Source of the DNA: a virus
Length of the DNA stretch: 64,000 nt
Reading direction: 5' to 3' (one strand)
Virus record (IMG/VR): IMGVR_UViG_3300040801_002079
Coordinates: 159,837 to 223,836 of that record
Made by a program: the position numbers and the translations under genes. Under the pieces are notes generated by a model. The model did no database searches, had not been told where the DNA came from, and worked only from the letters and a program-made list of their open reading frames with translations. Shown piece by piece: positions 33,538 to 43,337 of the stretch (the stretch's first letter is position 1; each line of letters opens with the position of its first letter).

Positions 33538-35445
33538 TTATAATTCACAACCCTGACCAGAAGAACATGCCAATTCCTGACTACCAATTGTGTGATCCTC
33601 TGCTTCAGTATAATCAGAAAAATCAACACCTTTAGGCATATTCTTCAGCAATTCACTATACTCCTCATAAGTAATTTCCTGATAAGGAGCTTGTCTGTAT
33701 GTACCACCATCATATGGCAAGAATGAGATGCCTGAAATCCACTTGAAGTTGTCATACACCCATGCCCCAACTTTCATCCATTCATCTTCTCGGACATATA
33801 CTGTAATACTTGGCTTGTGCTCACACCAGTGTTTGGCTACAAACTTCCAGTGTTCAAGCTGATCCATTGCACTCATGTCGTTTCTGAATACAGAATCCTT
33901 TGGACCCTTAACAGGGAAAGAAAATACATAATTTGTTGGCGGATTTCCATCAAACCTTAATTCATCTTCATAGGGGAACCCATTTTCAATCATCCACTTA
34001 CCAAGGGGGTCCTTTTTGTCCTGACGAACCGTTCTAATATAATATTGTGAAAAGCGAGGATGTAAACCAGATGCTGAATTAACAAGCTGAGATACTGTGC
34101 CACTAGGCTTAACACATGTAATAGCTGCTGAAACGGGGATTCCAAGTAACTCTGAAAACTCTTCGTTTGTCTCAATAGAAACCTGCTTCATTTGCTTCAA
34201 CCATGACTCCGCATGTCCGGTAGTCTTGGATAATGTTGCATGATCCATCATACCAGTCAAACTCACGCCCAATAACCGCTCCTCTTTGGTATTACGTTCC
34301 CATGTCTTACTGAGGAATCTAAAATCAGTGAGGGTGGACTGAAGAGTTCCAAGAATAGTAGCTAGGCGAACCTTTTGCTTAAGACTATCAAGGGTGTCCC
34401 CATTACGAACAACAACTTCGGATAGGTTGCAAAACTGCTTTGACCTTAGAATAATCTCTGAACATGGATTTGTTCCAAACTCATGTTCGGGATCGCGGCG
34501 TTCAGGAATAAGTTCCTTACATGCCTTCCGACTAAAGATTCCTCTTTCTCCCGATTTAGATTCGTACAGTGCCTGCCATTCTCTCATAAAGATTCCCATA
34601 TCAGGCATCTCGGTGTAGCAAACAGAATTATTAGCTAGCGCCCTCTGTGGATTGGTCATCCACCAATCTCCATGCTTAGCCTTCTGCATACGCTCATCCG
34701 TAAGATTAGAAAGGCTGATAAGTGCTGATCGTCTTACACCACCACATACCACGATATCAGCGGTTTTACATACGATATCATGACATTCAACGGAATTTAA
34801 TTTGCGTCCTAACCCCTTGATTGGATTACCATTTTTTCTTCCGGGGTTAAATCTATCAGCAATAAAATTAAAAAGGTCTTCAAGTGGTTCAGGTCCACTC
34901 GCTCTACCGCCAAAGGTTTTTAATCTTGCACCAGCGGGGCGAACTTTTGACATGTCCCACTGGGGCAGCATACCAGAATATAGCATGGCAATTAATTGCT
35001 TTAGTGCTATGGCCCAACCCATTTTAGAATCACGAACAACAATTGTTGTATCGGTTGGATGAATTTCATCTGGAACTTCAGGTAACTCATTAATAAACTG
35101 ACGCTCAACAGAAAAGCCAACGCCCGTTCCACACATCAAGATATACATAATCTCAGCAAACACAACGGGATGGTCCACGGCAACATACGAACAATTGTAC
35201 CCCGCGACATTATCACGGTCCAGAGCTTTGCCTGCCGTCATCATAGCTCTCATGGAAGGCATAACCTCCATGTTGTAAATACCTTCTCGCAACTCATCCC
35301 ATGGAATCCCATCTCTATCCTTGTTGCGCTCTTTGAAAAAATTAATATATCTATCGACAGTTTCATCCCATGTTTCACGGCGTTGTTCTTCCGGGATAAA
35401 TCTTGCGTAGCGTGATGCGTGTATATAGCGTCTATAACTATCCAT
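33538..35445 (-). CDS. nrdJ: Adenosylcobalamin-dependent (class II) ribonucleotide reductase
   Basis: The 635-residue monomeric enzyme has C85 (GYNCSYV), the thiyl-radical cysteine C328 in NPCSE with E330, and C339 (QFCNLSE). The 11-residue gap between the last two equals that in the Lactobacillus enzyme. The C-terminal ACSSGQGC supplies the cysteine pair that re-reduces the active site. It converts ribonucleotides to deoxyribonucleotides for phage DNA, using B12 and no oxygen. AGGAG precedes the ATG. It lies between the metallophosphoesterase and the small terminase gene. Confidence 0.9.
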   Translation of the reverse strand: MDSYRRYIHASRYARFIPEEQRRETWDETVDRYINFFKERNKDRDGIPWDELREGIYNMEVMPSMRAMMTAGKALDRDNVAGYNCSYVAVDHPVVFAEIMYILMCGTGVGFSVERQFINELPEVPDEIHPTDTTIVVRDSKMGWAIALKQLIAMLYSGMLPQWDMSKVRPAGARLKTFGGRASGPEPLEDLFNFIADRFNPGRKNGNPIKGLGRKLNSVECHDIVCKTADIVVCGGVRRSALISLSNLTDERMQKAKHGDWWMTNPQRALANNSVCYTEMPDMGIFMREWQALYESKSGERGIFSRKACKELIPERRDPEHEFGTNPCSEIILRSKQFCNLSEVVVRNGDTLDSLKQKVRLATILGTLQSTLTDFRFLSKTWERNTKEERLLGVSLTGMMDHATLSKTTGHAESWLKQMKQVSIETNEEFSELLGIPVSAAITCVKPSGTVSQLVNSASGLHPRFSQYYIRTVRQDKKDPLGKWMIENGFPYEDELRFDGNPPTNYVFSFPVKGPKDSVFRNDMSAMDQLEHWKFVAKHWCEHKPSITVYVREDEWMKVGAWVYDNFKWISGISFLPYDGGTYRQAPYQEITYEEYSELLKNMPKGVDFSDYTEAEDHTIGSQELACSSGQGCEL

Positions 35446-35475
35446 TCCAGTCTCCTAATTCTAAAAATAGTTTAT

Positions 35476-35976
35476 TTAATCGGTTTCTTTATGTTCTAGA
35501 ACCCTATCATCAGTGGGTTCTTCATCTTGATCAAAGGCAAGACCTTTCTCTATCAGCTTTAACACATCATCGTGTGTGCCAATAATAAGGTTGTTTGTTT
35601 GCTTTCCACCCTTGCCCAAAGCTTTCTCTTTTTGCTTAAGGGTGTCGATGTGCTGTTTTAGTACACGGCGCTTTTCAGATGCGGATAGCGCGGTATTTAA
35701 TATTTGACCAGCAACCTCTGCGAGGCGTGATCGTTTGCTTGGATCAGCGTCATCAATTTCATCGACCAGATACTCGTATAGTTCCATTGCCTTATCATGA
35801 ACATTAAGGAAATCATCTTCAATTTCGATATCCTTTTCATCATAATCATCATGGTCTTTCGGTTCACTTACTACACGAGTTTTTTCAATTTCAGTGGTCC
35901 CGGACGGGACACCAAGAATATTTTCAAACGAATGCTCAATAGTCTCGGTAACCTTTTCAACTTTTCGCTCAGTCAT
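35476..35976 (-). CDS. 16: Probable terminase small subunit (gp16-like)
   Basis: The 166-residue protein (T4 gp16 is 164) has an acidic N-terminal part, a central helical hairpin or coiled coil (about 58-118) and a tail TNNLIIGTHDDVLKLIEKG, a pattern I recognise from gp16 of marine T4-like phages. gp16 recognises DNA and stimulates gp17. CATAAATA lies just before the ATG without a Shine-Dalgarno sequence. It is separated from gene 17 by two enzymes. Confidence 0.65.
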   Translation of the reverse strand: MTERKVEKVTETIEHSFENILGVPSGTTEIEKTRVVSEPKDHDDYDEKDIEIEDDFLNVHDKAMELYEYLVDEIDDADPSKRSRLAEVAGQILNTALSASEKRRVLKQHIDTLKQKEKALGKGGKQTNNLIIGTHDDVLKLIEKGLAFDQDEEPTDDRVLEHKETD

Positions 35977-35981
35977 GGAAT

Positions 35982-36158
35982 CTATTTATGCTCTGGTTTA
36001 GAAACTAAATTAAATTTTATTTCCGGACTAACTGAAATATTTTGAGGACTTTCACCAAATTGATGCTGGCACCAAGTATCAAAATCAAAGCTATTATTTA
36101 ACACATTGTTTTGAATATATTTTTTATATTCTTCGATTATTTCTATATAATTATTCAT
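35982..36158 (-). CDS. Hypothetical small protein
   Basis: A 58-residue protein starting MNNYIEIIEEYKK, not recognised. The ATG at 36158 lies 1 nt after the preceding stop (36160); longer frames run into that gene. Confidence 0.5.
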   Translation of the reverse strand: MNNYIEIIEEYKKYIQNNVLNNSFDFDTWCQHQFGESPQNISVSPEIKFNLVSKPEHK

Positions 36159-36159
36159 G

Positions 36160-36444
36160 TCATTCACCGCCATCATTTGATGCATCCGGTGTTTCACTGT
36201 CCACCTCTGTGGATTGAACATTTTCTGCTGGACCAACAACTTTCATAACGTCAGCCATGATTGAAGCTCGTGCCGCCTGTGCTGCAACAGCTAATGTATC
36301 TCGCTTAAATGTTGCCTCTGTTAATTCATAATTAACACGATCAAAAAATCGGATGGCTTGACGCAACTCATATGGTAGTGCATCCACTGGCACAGTTCTA
36401 CCATCCTCTAAATCAATTTTTTCAGTCTTTGCCATTTCACTCAT
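36160..36444 (-). CDS. Hypothetical small helical protein
   Basis: The 94-residue protein contains two helices (LPYELRQAIRFFDRVNYELTE and an Ala-rich one) and a polar tail. The start may be 36444 or the Met at 36432. It overlaps the end of the helicase gene by 8 nt, so it is co-translated with it. Confidence 0.5.
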   Translation of the reverse strand: MSEMAKTEKIDLEDGRTVPVDALPYELRQAIRFFDRVNYELTEATFKRDTLAVAAQAARASIMADVMKVVGPAENVQSTEVDSETPDASNDGGE

Positions 36445-37834
36445 TGTTTAATTCCTCCATAAAATTTAATAAACTACTTTTAGTTTCTTTGGGCTGATGA
36501 GTCTCTTCAATTTCACCTTCGGGACTATTGAATTCTATCCCCGGCAATTTCTTGGACAATTCATCCATATAATTTCTTTGCTTACTTTCAATATCGAATA
36601 TTCGTGGACCTGAAGTTCTACCCTGAGGATCACAAATCCTAAGGTTTGAAGTGTCAAAATAAAGCTCAGTCTGTTTACCAACACCATCCGAACTTCTGGT
36701 TTTCAAAAAGGTTGCAATCATTTCTCCACGCAACCTCATTTCCTCACTCATATATAATGATATAACGTTATCAACCGTGTTAATTTTTGTCAAGCCCCCA
36801 GCGATAACATCTTGCTTTGGTGACATATTGCCAATAGCTTCCCTATTTTGCTGAGATGCCGTGGCACAAAAGACATCATAATCAAAGACTAATTCCGCCA
36901 ATTCTTCTGATTTCTGCTTATCCTGTTCTGATATACCCAAACGAGATACTCCACCATTCGGAGTCATCTTATCTAGGTAATCAACGAATATAGCATCAGG
37001 CTTTCTACCCAGTTCCAACTCATAATGTTTTAAATAGGAGCGTATATCATTGGTGCAGGCATCACCCCTAATTCTCTCCATTATGAGTGATCCGGTGGTA
37101 GCATGTCTTAATTTTTCTATTGTTGCAGCAGCGTCTTCTTTATGTTCTTTAAGGGTTTGAATATGTAAACCTGATGTTATAGCTGTTGTTCTGGTAAATA
37201 TCATTTCTCTAGGAAGCTCAAGAGAAAGTAGTACAACATGAAATCCGGTCATAGCGTAATTGTGCGCCAAATTGTTAAGCATGATTGATTTACCGGCACC
37301 AGAGTTCGCAGTAAAGATTGTAACCTGCTTTCGAGACAAGCCCCCTGCTAGGTGCTTATCCAAGCCATCAATGCCCGTAGACGTTGTTTGCTGCCCAGCT
37401 AATGCTTCTTCCAACTTTTGTGCAAACCCATCTCCGAAGAAATCCCACCCAAGTTCTTTTTTAAGTGAAACAGTGACGGCTTCCTGCATTCTTTGTAGAA
37501 TGATTCCGGTGTTACCTTTTGCCAAGTCTTCAGTAGATTCCATCATGGCAACGGCTACCGCAGTTTCACGACAATACTTTTCTATTTCATCACAGGCATA
37601 ACCTATCATATCTGTCGTAATGTTTTGTTGGGCAACCGCAACCCCCGTCTCAGATTCAACGGTTTCAAGTTTAGGAACGGCATTATATTTCTCAAAATAT
37701 TCTAATGTAAAGCGAACCGTCCTTCGTAGGTCGCCATCAAAATATTCAGGTTTTAATATCGAAACACATCTTGAAAACACATCGTCAGAAGACAGCAAAA
37801 TGCCAAGAAGATGCTCTTGCTTTTTTATATCCAA
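36437..37834 (-). CDS. 41: Replicative DNA helicase (gp41, DnaB-like)
   Basis: The 465-residue protein has a DnaB-type N-terminal helical domain and a RecA-like motor with Walker A NSGAGKS (177-183) and Walker B AIFVDYLDKM. It unwinds DNA at the fork and works with the gp61 primase (5310-6320). The start is TTG at 37834, set by GGAG 8 nt upstream; no nearby ATG fits. A weaker TTGATT-N17-TACTAT promoter lies upstream. Confidence 0.9.
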   Translation of the reverse strand: MDIKKQEHLLGILLSSDDVFSRCVSILKPEYFDGDLRRTVRFTLEYFEKYNAVPKLETVESETGVAVAQQNITTDMIGYACDEIEKYCRETAVAVAMMESTEDLAKGNTGIILQRMQEAVTVSLKKELGWDFFGDGFAQKLEEALAGQQTTSTGIDGLDKHLAGGLSRKQVTIFTANSGAGKSIMLNNLAHNYAMTGFHVVLLSLELPREMIFTRTTAITSGLHIQTLKEHKEDAAATIEKLRHATTGSLIMERIRGDACTNDIRSYLKHYELELGRKPDAIFVDYLDKMTPNGGVSRLGISEQDKQKSEELAELVFDYDVFCATASQQNREAIGNMSPKQDVIAGGLTKINTVDNVISLYMSEEMRLRGEMIATFLKTRSSDGVGKQTELYFDTSNLRICDPQGRTSGPRIFDIESKQRNYMDELSKKLPGIEFNSPEGEIEETHQPKETKSSLLNFMEELNNE

Positions 37835-37859
37835 TATAAAATCTCCAATTGCAGAAGCA

Positions 37860-37888
37860 ATAGTAAATCACAATTAAAAGAAAATCAA
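37860..37888 (-). promoter_or_regulatory. Possible sigma70-type promoter for gene 41
   Basis: Minus strand TTGATT, 17-nt spacer, TACTAT, ending 25 nt before the TTG start; matches are moderate. Confidence 0.35.
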
Positions 37889-37897
37889 GACCAGATT

Positions 37898-39601
37898 TTA
37901 ATCTTTTTTAAATTCTTCGTCTATCTCATCTGGACGAGTCACCGTTGATGATTCTGTATCAGAAAATTCTTGCAACCTTCTGCGTATAACAGATTCATAT
38001 GCTCGTCGGTCAGTTTCCATGAATATCCACGTACCCTTACTTTCCGAATATCGATATAAGCGGGGTGGTATCCCTTGTCGTATCTTGGTATACGTTAATC
38101 GGTGATAATCTCTATCCTTTGGATTATCCGGGAATTCATCTCCTGTAGTAAAAGGCTCACCGTTTGGTGGCATACCATCTTGTGCCCAAAAGTTTCTAGC
38201 CCGATCATACTTTTGCATTTTAGCATCATTGTTTTCTTCTGACCACTCATAGACCTCATCCGAAAACTTCGTCACGTTAGCAGTATCTTCGCCCCTTTCA
38301 GGAACTGCGGTGTCTGCTTCCGCCTGTATGGTATGATCTACATCAAATATATCCTGATACTTCTTATTATTAACACCATCTCCCGTATCAGCTACGCCCA
38401 TTTCATCGTAGTCTTGTGTCATCTTACCAAATATATCTTGAGTTTCAGGAGATGCGTATGCTGGAGTTGCTATAATTCTAACCATTAGTGGTATCCATTG
38501 AGCAGAGTAACCATTCGGACTCCAATCAATATCTGCAACTTCAAGATATTTCAGTACTGGCGTTAAAGATGCAGTATACTGTTTTTCGCTCGGCAATTCA
38601 ATAATATCACCGATAACAATGGGACGGCCTAACGCTTTTATAACCGCAGACCAGCTAAGCTCTATAAAATACTGTTCACCGCCAATACCAGAAGATGACC
38701 CCCACTTGGCAAAAAACGATTGGCTATCAAAAGGACTATAACTGCCCTTTAACTTTTCTGGAAATTCAGAGTAATCTCTATCACGATTCTCCATAAAGAT
38801 TTTATCTTGTATATTATCAAGAGCAGTTGCTTCATATTCGATTAGTTGCAGTGCCTGAACTGACCAGTAATCAGTATCGGAGCCATTAAATGTTACGGGC
38901 CTAATTCTCCAAAATCTTGAAGGGACAGATGCTGGAAAATCTAATGTAACTATTCCATCACAGTCTGCTACATCTCGTATCCCAACACCAAACCATCGCT
39001 CTCCATCATGTGATCGCTCCAATCTTACTTTTGTAGCCCGATTAATGGAATCGCAACCCTGTGCAATTCTTATTCTGGAAATGTTATGTTTTTTAAATGT
39101 CTCAACACCGTATCTATTACGACCATTATCTAGTTTTATTTCACCAAAATCATAACCAATATACGCAGACTTAACTACGTCCTGACCAATTTGCACAGAA
39201 CGCCATTCAGTTTTAAATAAATCAAATGAGTTTATCGCTGGAAAGTTTGGATGTGCACCGCCCGATATAGGGGTTCCATCTCCGGTTAAGTCTACTAGTT
39301 TGCCCTGTTCATGAATTCCAAGTAGCTTGTATACATTAACATCCGCTCCACCAATGTTAAGCTGCTCTGTTATGTATGAGTCGGTGAGACATGCCTCTGA
39401 TGTATTTTCTGTTAACTCCCATGGGCTTCTGAAGTTATCTACAGGACATAACACACCATCTCTTACTTCAACGCATGTTCCGTCAAAGCAAGTGTTATCT
39501 CCACTGCCATTCCCATTTTGGGAATCATTCCCATTTTGGGAACCATCATTCCCACACTCCTCAAATGGCTCATTATAAATTATGCATGTAGACTTAGCCA
39601 T
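37898..39601 (-). CDS. Virion structural protein with discoidin-like domain
   Basis: The 567-residue protein has a Gly/Asn-rich N-terminal repeat (QNGND...QNGNG). A domain at about 115-275 resembles discoidin/F5-8 C carbohydrate-binding folds (YIGYDFG, RIRIAQG, VRLERSHDG, RFWRIRP). A segment about 320-405 (PIVIGDIIELPS...PVLKYLEVADIDW...ETQDIFG) I recall from structural proteins next to neck genes in T4-like phages. It lies 1 nt downstream of the large neck-like protein. Probable surface-exposed virion component. Confidence 0.55.
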   Translation of the reverse strand: MAKSTCIIYNEPFEECGNDGSQNGNDSQNGNGSGDNTCFDGTCVEVRDGVLCPVDNFRSPWELTENTSEACLTDSYITEQLNIGGADVNVYKLLGIHEQGKLVDLTGDGTPISGGAHPNFPAINSFDLFKTEWRSVQIGQDVVKSAYIGYDFGEIKLDNGRNRYGVETFKKHNISRIRIAQGCDSINRATKVRLERSHDGERWFGVGIRDVADCDGIVTLDFPASVPSRFWRIRPVTFNGSDTDYWSVQALQLIEYEATALDNIQDKIFMENRDRDYSEFPEKLKGSYSPFDSQSFFAKWGSSSGIGGEQYFIELSWSAVIKALGRPIVIGDIIELPSEKQYTASLTPVLKYLEVADIDWSPNGYSAQWIPLMVRIIATPAYASPETQDIFGKMTQDYDEMGVADTGDGVNNKKYQDIFDVDHTIQAEADTAVPERGEDTANVTKFSDEVYEWSEENNDAKMQKYDRARNFWAQDGMPPNGEPFTTGDEFPDNPKDRDYHRLTYTKIRQGIPPRLYRYSESKGTWIFMETDRRAYESVIRRRLQEFSDTESSTVTRPDEIDEEFKKD

Positions 39602-39602
39602 A

Positions 39603-42533
39603 TTATCCCATTATAAACGTAGCACCTTGTCCAGCCTCTTCTAGATTTTGCATAGATTTATCTTCTATTTCAACCAAGAGTTCAGCCTTTTCGGTTTCAG
39701 CTTGTGTGATAAGCTCTTGTGAGTTTAGGGTTGTGCTTCCGTTGGGTCCGGGTAGGGTCTGGAATTTACCTCGAATCTGGGATAGCATCATTTTAGATTC
39801 AGCAACAGCCCAGCGTTTAATCCATTCTCTGGTTTCCCTGCTTGTTAATAAATCCTGCTCAGTCCTTTCAATGTAGGCATCTAATAAAACTCTTTCATGA
39901 TCATACACTGTATGGAATATACTCAACTCTCTTGTATTTTCATGCCAATTAAAGGTTATATGATCTGCGAACAATATCTGCATGTCTTCAATATATGATG
40001 ATACCAAATGATAGCTTAGCATATCAAACGTACCGGTCCTATAAAGATGTAGCAGTGCTGCATAACCATAAACATCGTATGAACCTCGTGACAGCCCCGT
40101 GAGGAACCCAGAGCGCATACGATATAAGTAATTAATCCCCACTATTTTATTAAAGCCTACACATCTATTGGTTAGAATGTATTTTTGCTGATTGGGCTTC
40201 AGGTCTAGGAAAAAGAAATTTCTATGGTATCCAAATCCTGAGAACTTTCTAATCATACCTAGAGCCGCATTTATAGCCTCATCAATTTGATCGTCAGTTA
40301 ATTCAACCTTCTGACTTGGATGTCCAAGTCTTCTACGAATGATGGTGTGCATTTCACGCCGTTCATCCGGGCTTCCATCATCCCCAATGTGTAAAGCGTT
40401 CCATGTTGGTCCATGCTCTAGTCTAGAATTTCCATCAATTGGATCATAATAAATGACACTGGTGCTCAACGCAGTAAATAAGTTACCGGCTTCAATTACA
40501 ATGTTAAGACTCTGAGTACATCCAACCTCATAAGTAAAGAAGCATAAGCGATTTTTCTCAGTTGGTTTATTAGGGTTTATCAATATTACGCCAGCAATTG
40601 GATTAGCGGGAACCCATGTAGTTCCATCCCATTTATAAAGCAATTCATCTACATCATTTAAGACAAGCTCTCCTATTTCAGGATAGACCATACTATCAAT
40701 AAATGAAATTTCAACCCATTGTGCTCCATCCCATTTATACAGCTTATCGTTTATAGAATCAAACCAGTGTGTTCCAATTTCTATCACGTAAGGATCGTTT
40801 GCAGAATTTAATGGATCAATTACAGTCCATCCACCTAAACCATCCGATAATCTAAACACTCCATCGGAATCCAACCAACCATATCCATACCCAAGTTGCG
40901 TAGGATCAGTGGCTGTATCAATATATTCAACATCTTTGAATTCACATGCTGGAGTAATTAGCATCTGCATCTTCCCTGTTTCAGGATTTAACCAAATGCT
41001 ATTTTCTTCTAACTCTGGTGGCAATGACGGATCAACCGCACTCTGCACGAATGTCCCAGCTAAGCTCCAAACACTATTCTGCTCATCCCAAAGATACAAA
41101 TCATCAACAGATGGACTTGAATTCCACCATATATCACAACTCTTCCTATCGGTAGGATCAGAAATAGCCAACGTATATTCAAGATCAATCCATGCTGTAT
41201 TAGATGTGTTTCTCTTATAAAATAGCTGTTCAGAAGGCACAAACCAGTATGCTCCAGCAGCGGGATTATCTAGCTCACCCGCTTCATTTCTTTCTTCATA
41301 CCGTATATTAACCAAGTTGCCCCACGTATCTCCAGCCTCTCTGATCATCATAACGTCATCAGTGGAGTTATACCAATAGTCTCCGGGGGCTATGGTGTTG
41401 GGGTCATCAGATGCATAGATTGCATCAACGGTGTCCCAACCATTTATATCGGGCTTCCATTGTTTTAATTCATACTCAGATTCATCATACCAATAATCGT
41501 TACATGACATGACAGGAGGTAGAAGTGGGTTACGGGTTTGGATATATGTATAAAGCTTGCACCATTTGCTTTCTTGCCAAATCCAAGCATCAATACCGTC
41601 AAACCATACAGTGCCACATTCTGGTTGTGTTGGATCAAATGATAGTTTGAATAGTGGTATCTCAACCCATCCGGAACTTTCATATACAAAAAGACTTTCC
41701 CCGTCATACCAATAAGTTCCAAGTATTGGGGTACGAGGATCGTTATCATTTACTAAAACGGGATATTCGACATATTTGTCGTATTCCCATTTATATAATT
41801 TTTCATTCTCGGCATCAAAATAAAATTGACCGCAAGTTTCAAGATTACGCCTTTCAGCATCAGTTAATAAAATAAACTGTTTATTAATAGCGTCTACAAG
41901 GTCTGGGTATGTTGGAGCATCATGTCCCTCAATATTTACTTCGTATTCCTCACCATTAATGTTAATCTTAAACGCATAATCAACACCGGACTCTAGACCG
42001 GTTAGAGTTCCGTTACTGATAACATCAATGTCCAAACCTATATCCTGCTGTGCAGGAGTGTCGCCGTTTTCATTGTATTCCAAATAACCAGTGGGTAATG
42101 AATACGCATGAACGCCTTCACGATGATATCTGCCAACGGAATCTACGGCATATGCGGATACATAATACGGAGTTTTTTCTTTAACATCCTGTACAATCAG
42201 GGTCTTGGTTGTTTTGTCATGATAGAATGCGCCCAGTACTCGGGCATCATCAATCTTATCTCCAGCGTGTAGATCAGGATCAACAGTTGGATCACCCTCA
42301 TAATATGTCCCATCTTTGGGTGATGATTCTATGTAGTTCGCAGGTTTATCAGATACAATAATGACAATTCCGTCATATGCCTGATCTTCAACTGAACACC
42401 CTGCAACAGGCGGAGGTATGTTCCATTTAACCGTGCCTGTACCATCACCGTTGCGTATGAACGTTACATCTATGTTTTGACCTTCTGATCTTATTTGATT
42501 CGGTGTGTCACTGAACCCGTCATAAACTCCCAT
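39603..42533 (-). CDS. Large multi-module virion protein with C-terminal neck (gp13-like) domain
   Basis: At 976 residues it has three parts. The first is a fibronectin III-like N-terminus (about 20-150: GTVKWNIPPP...YYVSAYAVDS). About nine or ten repeats of roughly 50 residues follow (about 235-660), each with GTYWYDGESLFVYESSGWVE-like sequence (Y/W-D...L-Y-x-W-D...W). The C-terminal domain (about 725-976: IIRRRLGHPSQKVELTDDQ, NRCVGFNKIVGI, RGKFQTLPGPNGSTTLN) resembles neck proteins. T4 gp13 has about 309 residues, so most of this protein would be a fused adhesin-like array. A late element (42557-42564) and GGAG lie upstream. Confidence 0.6.
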   Translation of the reverse strand: MGVYDGFSDTPNQIRSEGQNIDVTFIRNGDGTGTVKWNIPPPVAGCSVEDQAYDGIVIIVSDKPANYIESSPKDGTYYEGDPTVDPDLHAGDKIDDARVLGAFYHDKTTKTLIVQDVKEKTPYYVSAYAVDSVGRYHREGVHAYSLPTGYLEYNENGDTPAQQDIGLDIDVISNGTLTGLESGVDYAFKININGEEYEVNIEGHDAPTYPDLVDAINKQFILLTDAERRNLETCGQFYFDAENEKLYKWEYDKYVEYPVLVNDNDPRTPILGTYWYDGESLFVYESSGWVEIPLFKLSFDPTQPECGTVWFDGIDAWIWQESKWCKLYTYIQTRNPLLPPVMSCNDYWYDESEYELKQWKPDINGWDTVDAIYASDDPNTIAPGDYWYNSTDDVMMIREAGDTWGNLVNIRYEERNEAGELDNPAAGAYWFVPSEQLFYKRNTSNTAWIDLEYTLAISDPTDRKSCDIWWNSSPSVDDLYLWDEQNSVWSLAGTFVQSAVDPSLPPELEENSIWLNPETGKMQMLITPACEFKDVEYIDTATDPTQLGYGYGWLDSDGVFRLSDGLGGWTVIDPLNSANDPYVIEIGTHWFDSINDKLYKWDGAQWVEISFIDSMVYPEIGELVLNDVDELLYKWDGTTWVPANPIAGVILINPNKPTEKNRLCFFTYEVGCTQSLNIVIEAGNLFTALSTSVIYYDPIDGNSRLEHGPTWNALHIGDDGSPDERREMHTIIRRRLGHPSQKVELTDDQIDEAINAALGMIRKFSGFGYHRNFFFLDLKPNQQKYILTNRCVGFNKIVGINYLYRMRSGFLTGLSRGSYDVYGYAALLHLYRTGTFDMLSYHLVSSYIEDMQILFADHITFNWHENTRELSIFHTVYDHERVLLDAYIERTEQDLLTSRETREWIKRWAVAESKMMLSQIRGKFQTLPGPNGSTTLNSQELITQAETEKAELLVEIEDKSMQNLEEAGQGATFIMG

Positions 42534-42556
42534 ACTAAATCTCCATATTACTAAGG

Positions 42557-42564
42557 TATTTATA
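42557..42564 (-). promoter_or_regulatory. T4-type late promoter element TATAAATA
   Basis: Exact match 23 nt before the ATG of the large neck-like gene, with a GGAG ribosome site between. Confidence 0.65.
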
Positions 42565-42581
42565 AAGAATTTATGTATTTA

Positions 42582-43280
42582 CTAATTATATAAATGGGTT
42601 CCCCTATAATCAATGCCCTCAAATTCATCAGTTTCCTCATTAGCTAGTTTATCAAGGTCACCGATCATAACAACAATCATTAGATTCATGATTAGAAGGA
42701 ATACATGCATACGCAGATAACTGGCATCGCCGTACATCGTGGCACTGGCTAATTGTTCAATATGCGTATTTAATAATGTTGTATATGGTTTCAACCATTT
42801 TGAATATTTGCTTACCGCAACATGGGGTACACCAAAATCTTCCGCCTTATTTCGGAAGCTGTTAATCATACTCTGTAATTCACATTTAACGATATTTTCC
42901 CATTCGGCTCCACTCATTGTAGAGGTATCATGTGTCTCTATAAGTCGCTTGCATCCATAGTAATATGATTCAACATTTAGATATATTAGGTCCCGATACA
43001 CTTGTGTAAGGGCTTCGTTGTTTGGATTTAATTCAAGGGATGGGATATCAAATCTCATTTTAAATTTGGCGTTTGTAAAAAACCAATTATCATGCAGTGA
43101 TGAGTCTAATGCATTTGAGGCTCCACTAATTCTCTTCTGTCGCCGTTTCCATATGCTCATAAAGGATAGTTTTGATACAATATTGACAAACCCTGCCAAC
43201 GCAATAAGGGCTATAATGAGAAGTATCAATCCCCATATCCCATATGTTTCCAGCGTTGCAGTTATGATATCACCCGACAT
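42582..43280 (-). CDS. Membrane protein, unknown (possible lysis role)
   Basis: The 232-residue protein has a strong N-terminal membrane segment (about 13-37, WGLILLIIALIALAGFV) followed by a basic stretch, then a soluble helical region and a second hydrophobic segment (about 190-207). One or two membrane passes with a large domain do not fit a classical small holin but could fit a T4-type holin. It shares a strand and cluster with a DUF5675-like gene. GATAAATA (43300-43307) and AGAGGA precede the ATG. Confidence 0.55.
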   Translation of the reverse strand: MSGDIITATLETYGIWGLILLIIALIALAGFVNIVSKLSFMSIWKRRQKRISGASNALDSSLHDNWFFTNAKFKMRFDIPSLELNPNNEALTQVYRDLIYLNVESYYYGCKRLIETHDTSTMSGAEWENIVKCELQSMINSFRNKAEDFGVPHVAVSKYSKWLKPYTTLLNTHIEQLASATMYGDASYLRMHVFLLIMNLMIVVMIGDLDKLANEETDEFEGIDYRGTHLYN

Positions 43281-43337
43281 CGTGTTGTCCTCTTTACTAT
43301 ATTTATCTGTTAGCCAACTTAGGCTAAAGTTTATAAA

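Noticed and set aside
37898-39601. Neck protein gp14
   Set aside because: It follows the gp13-like gene as gp14 does in T4, but its sequence shows none of the gp14 features I remember, so only a structural call is made.
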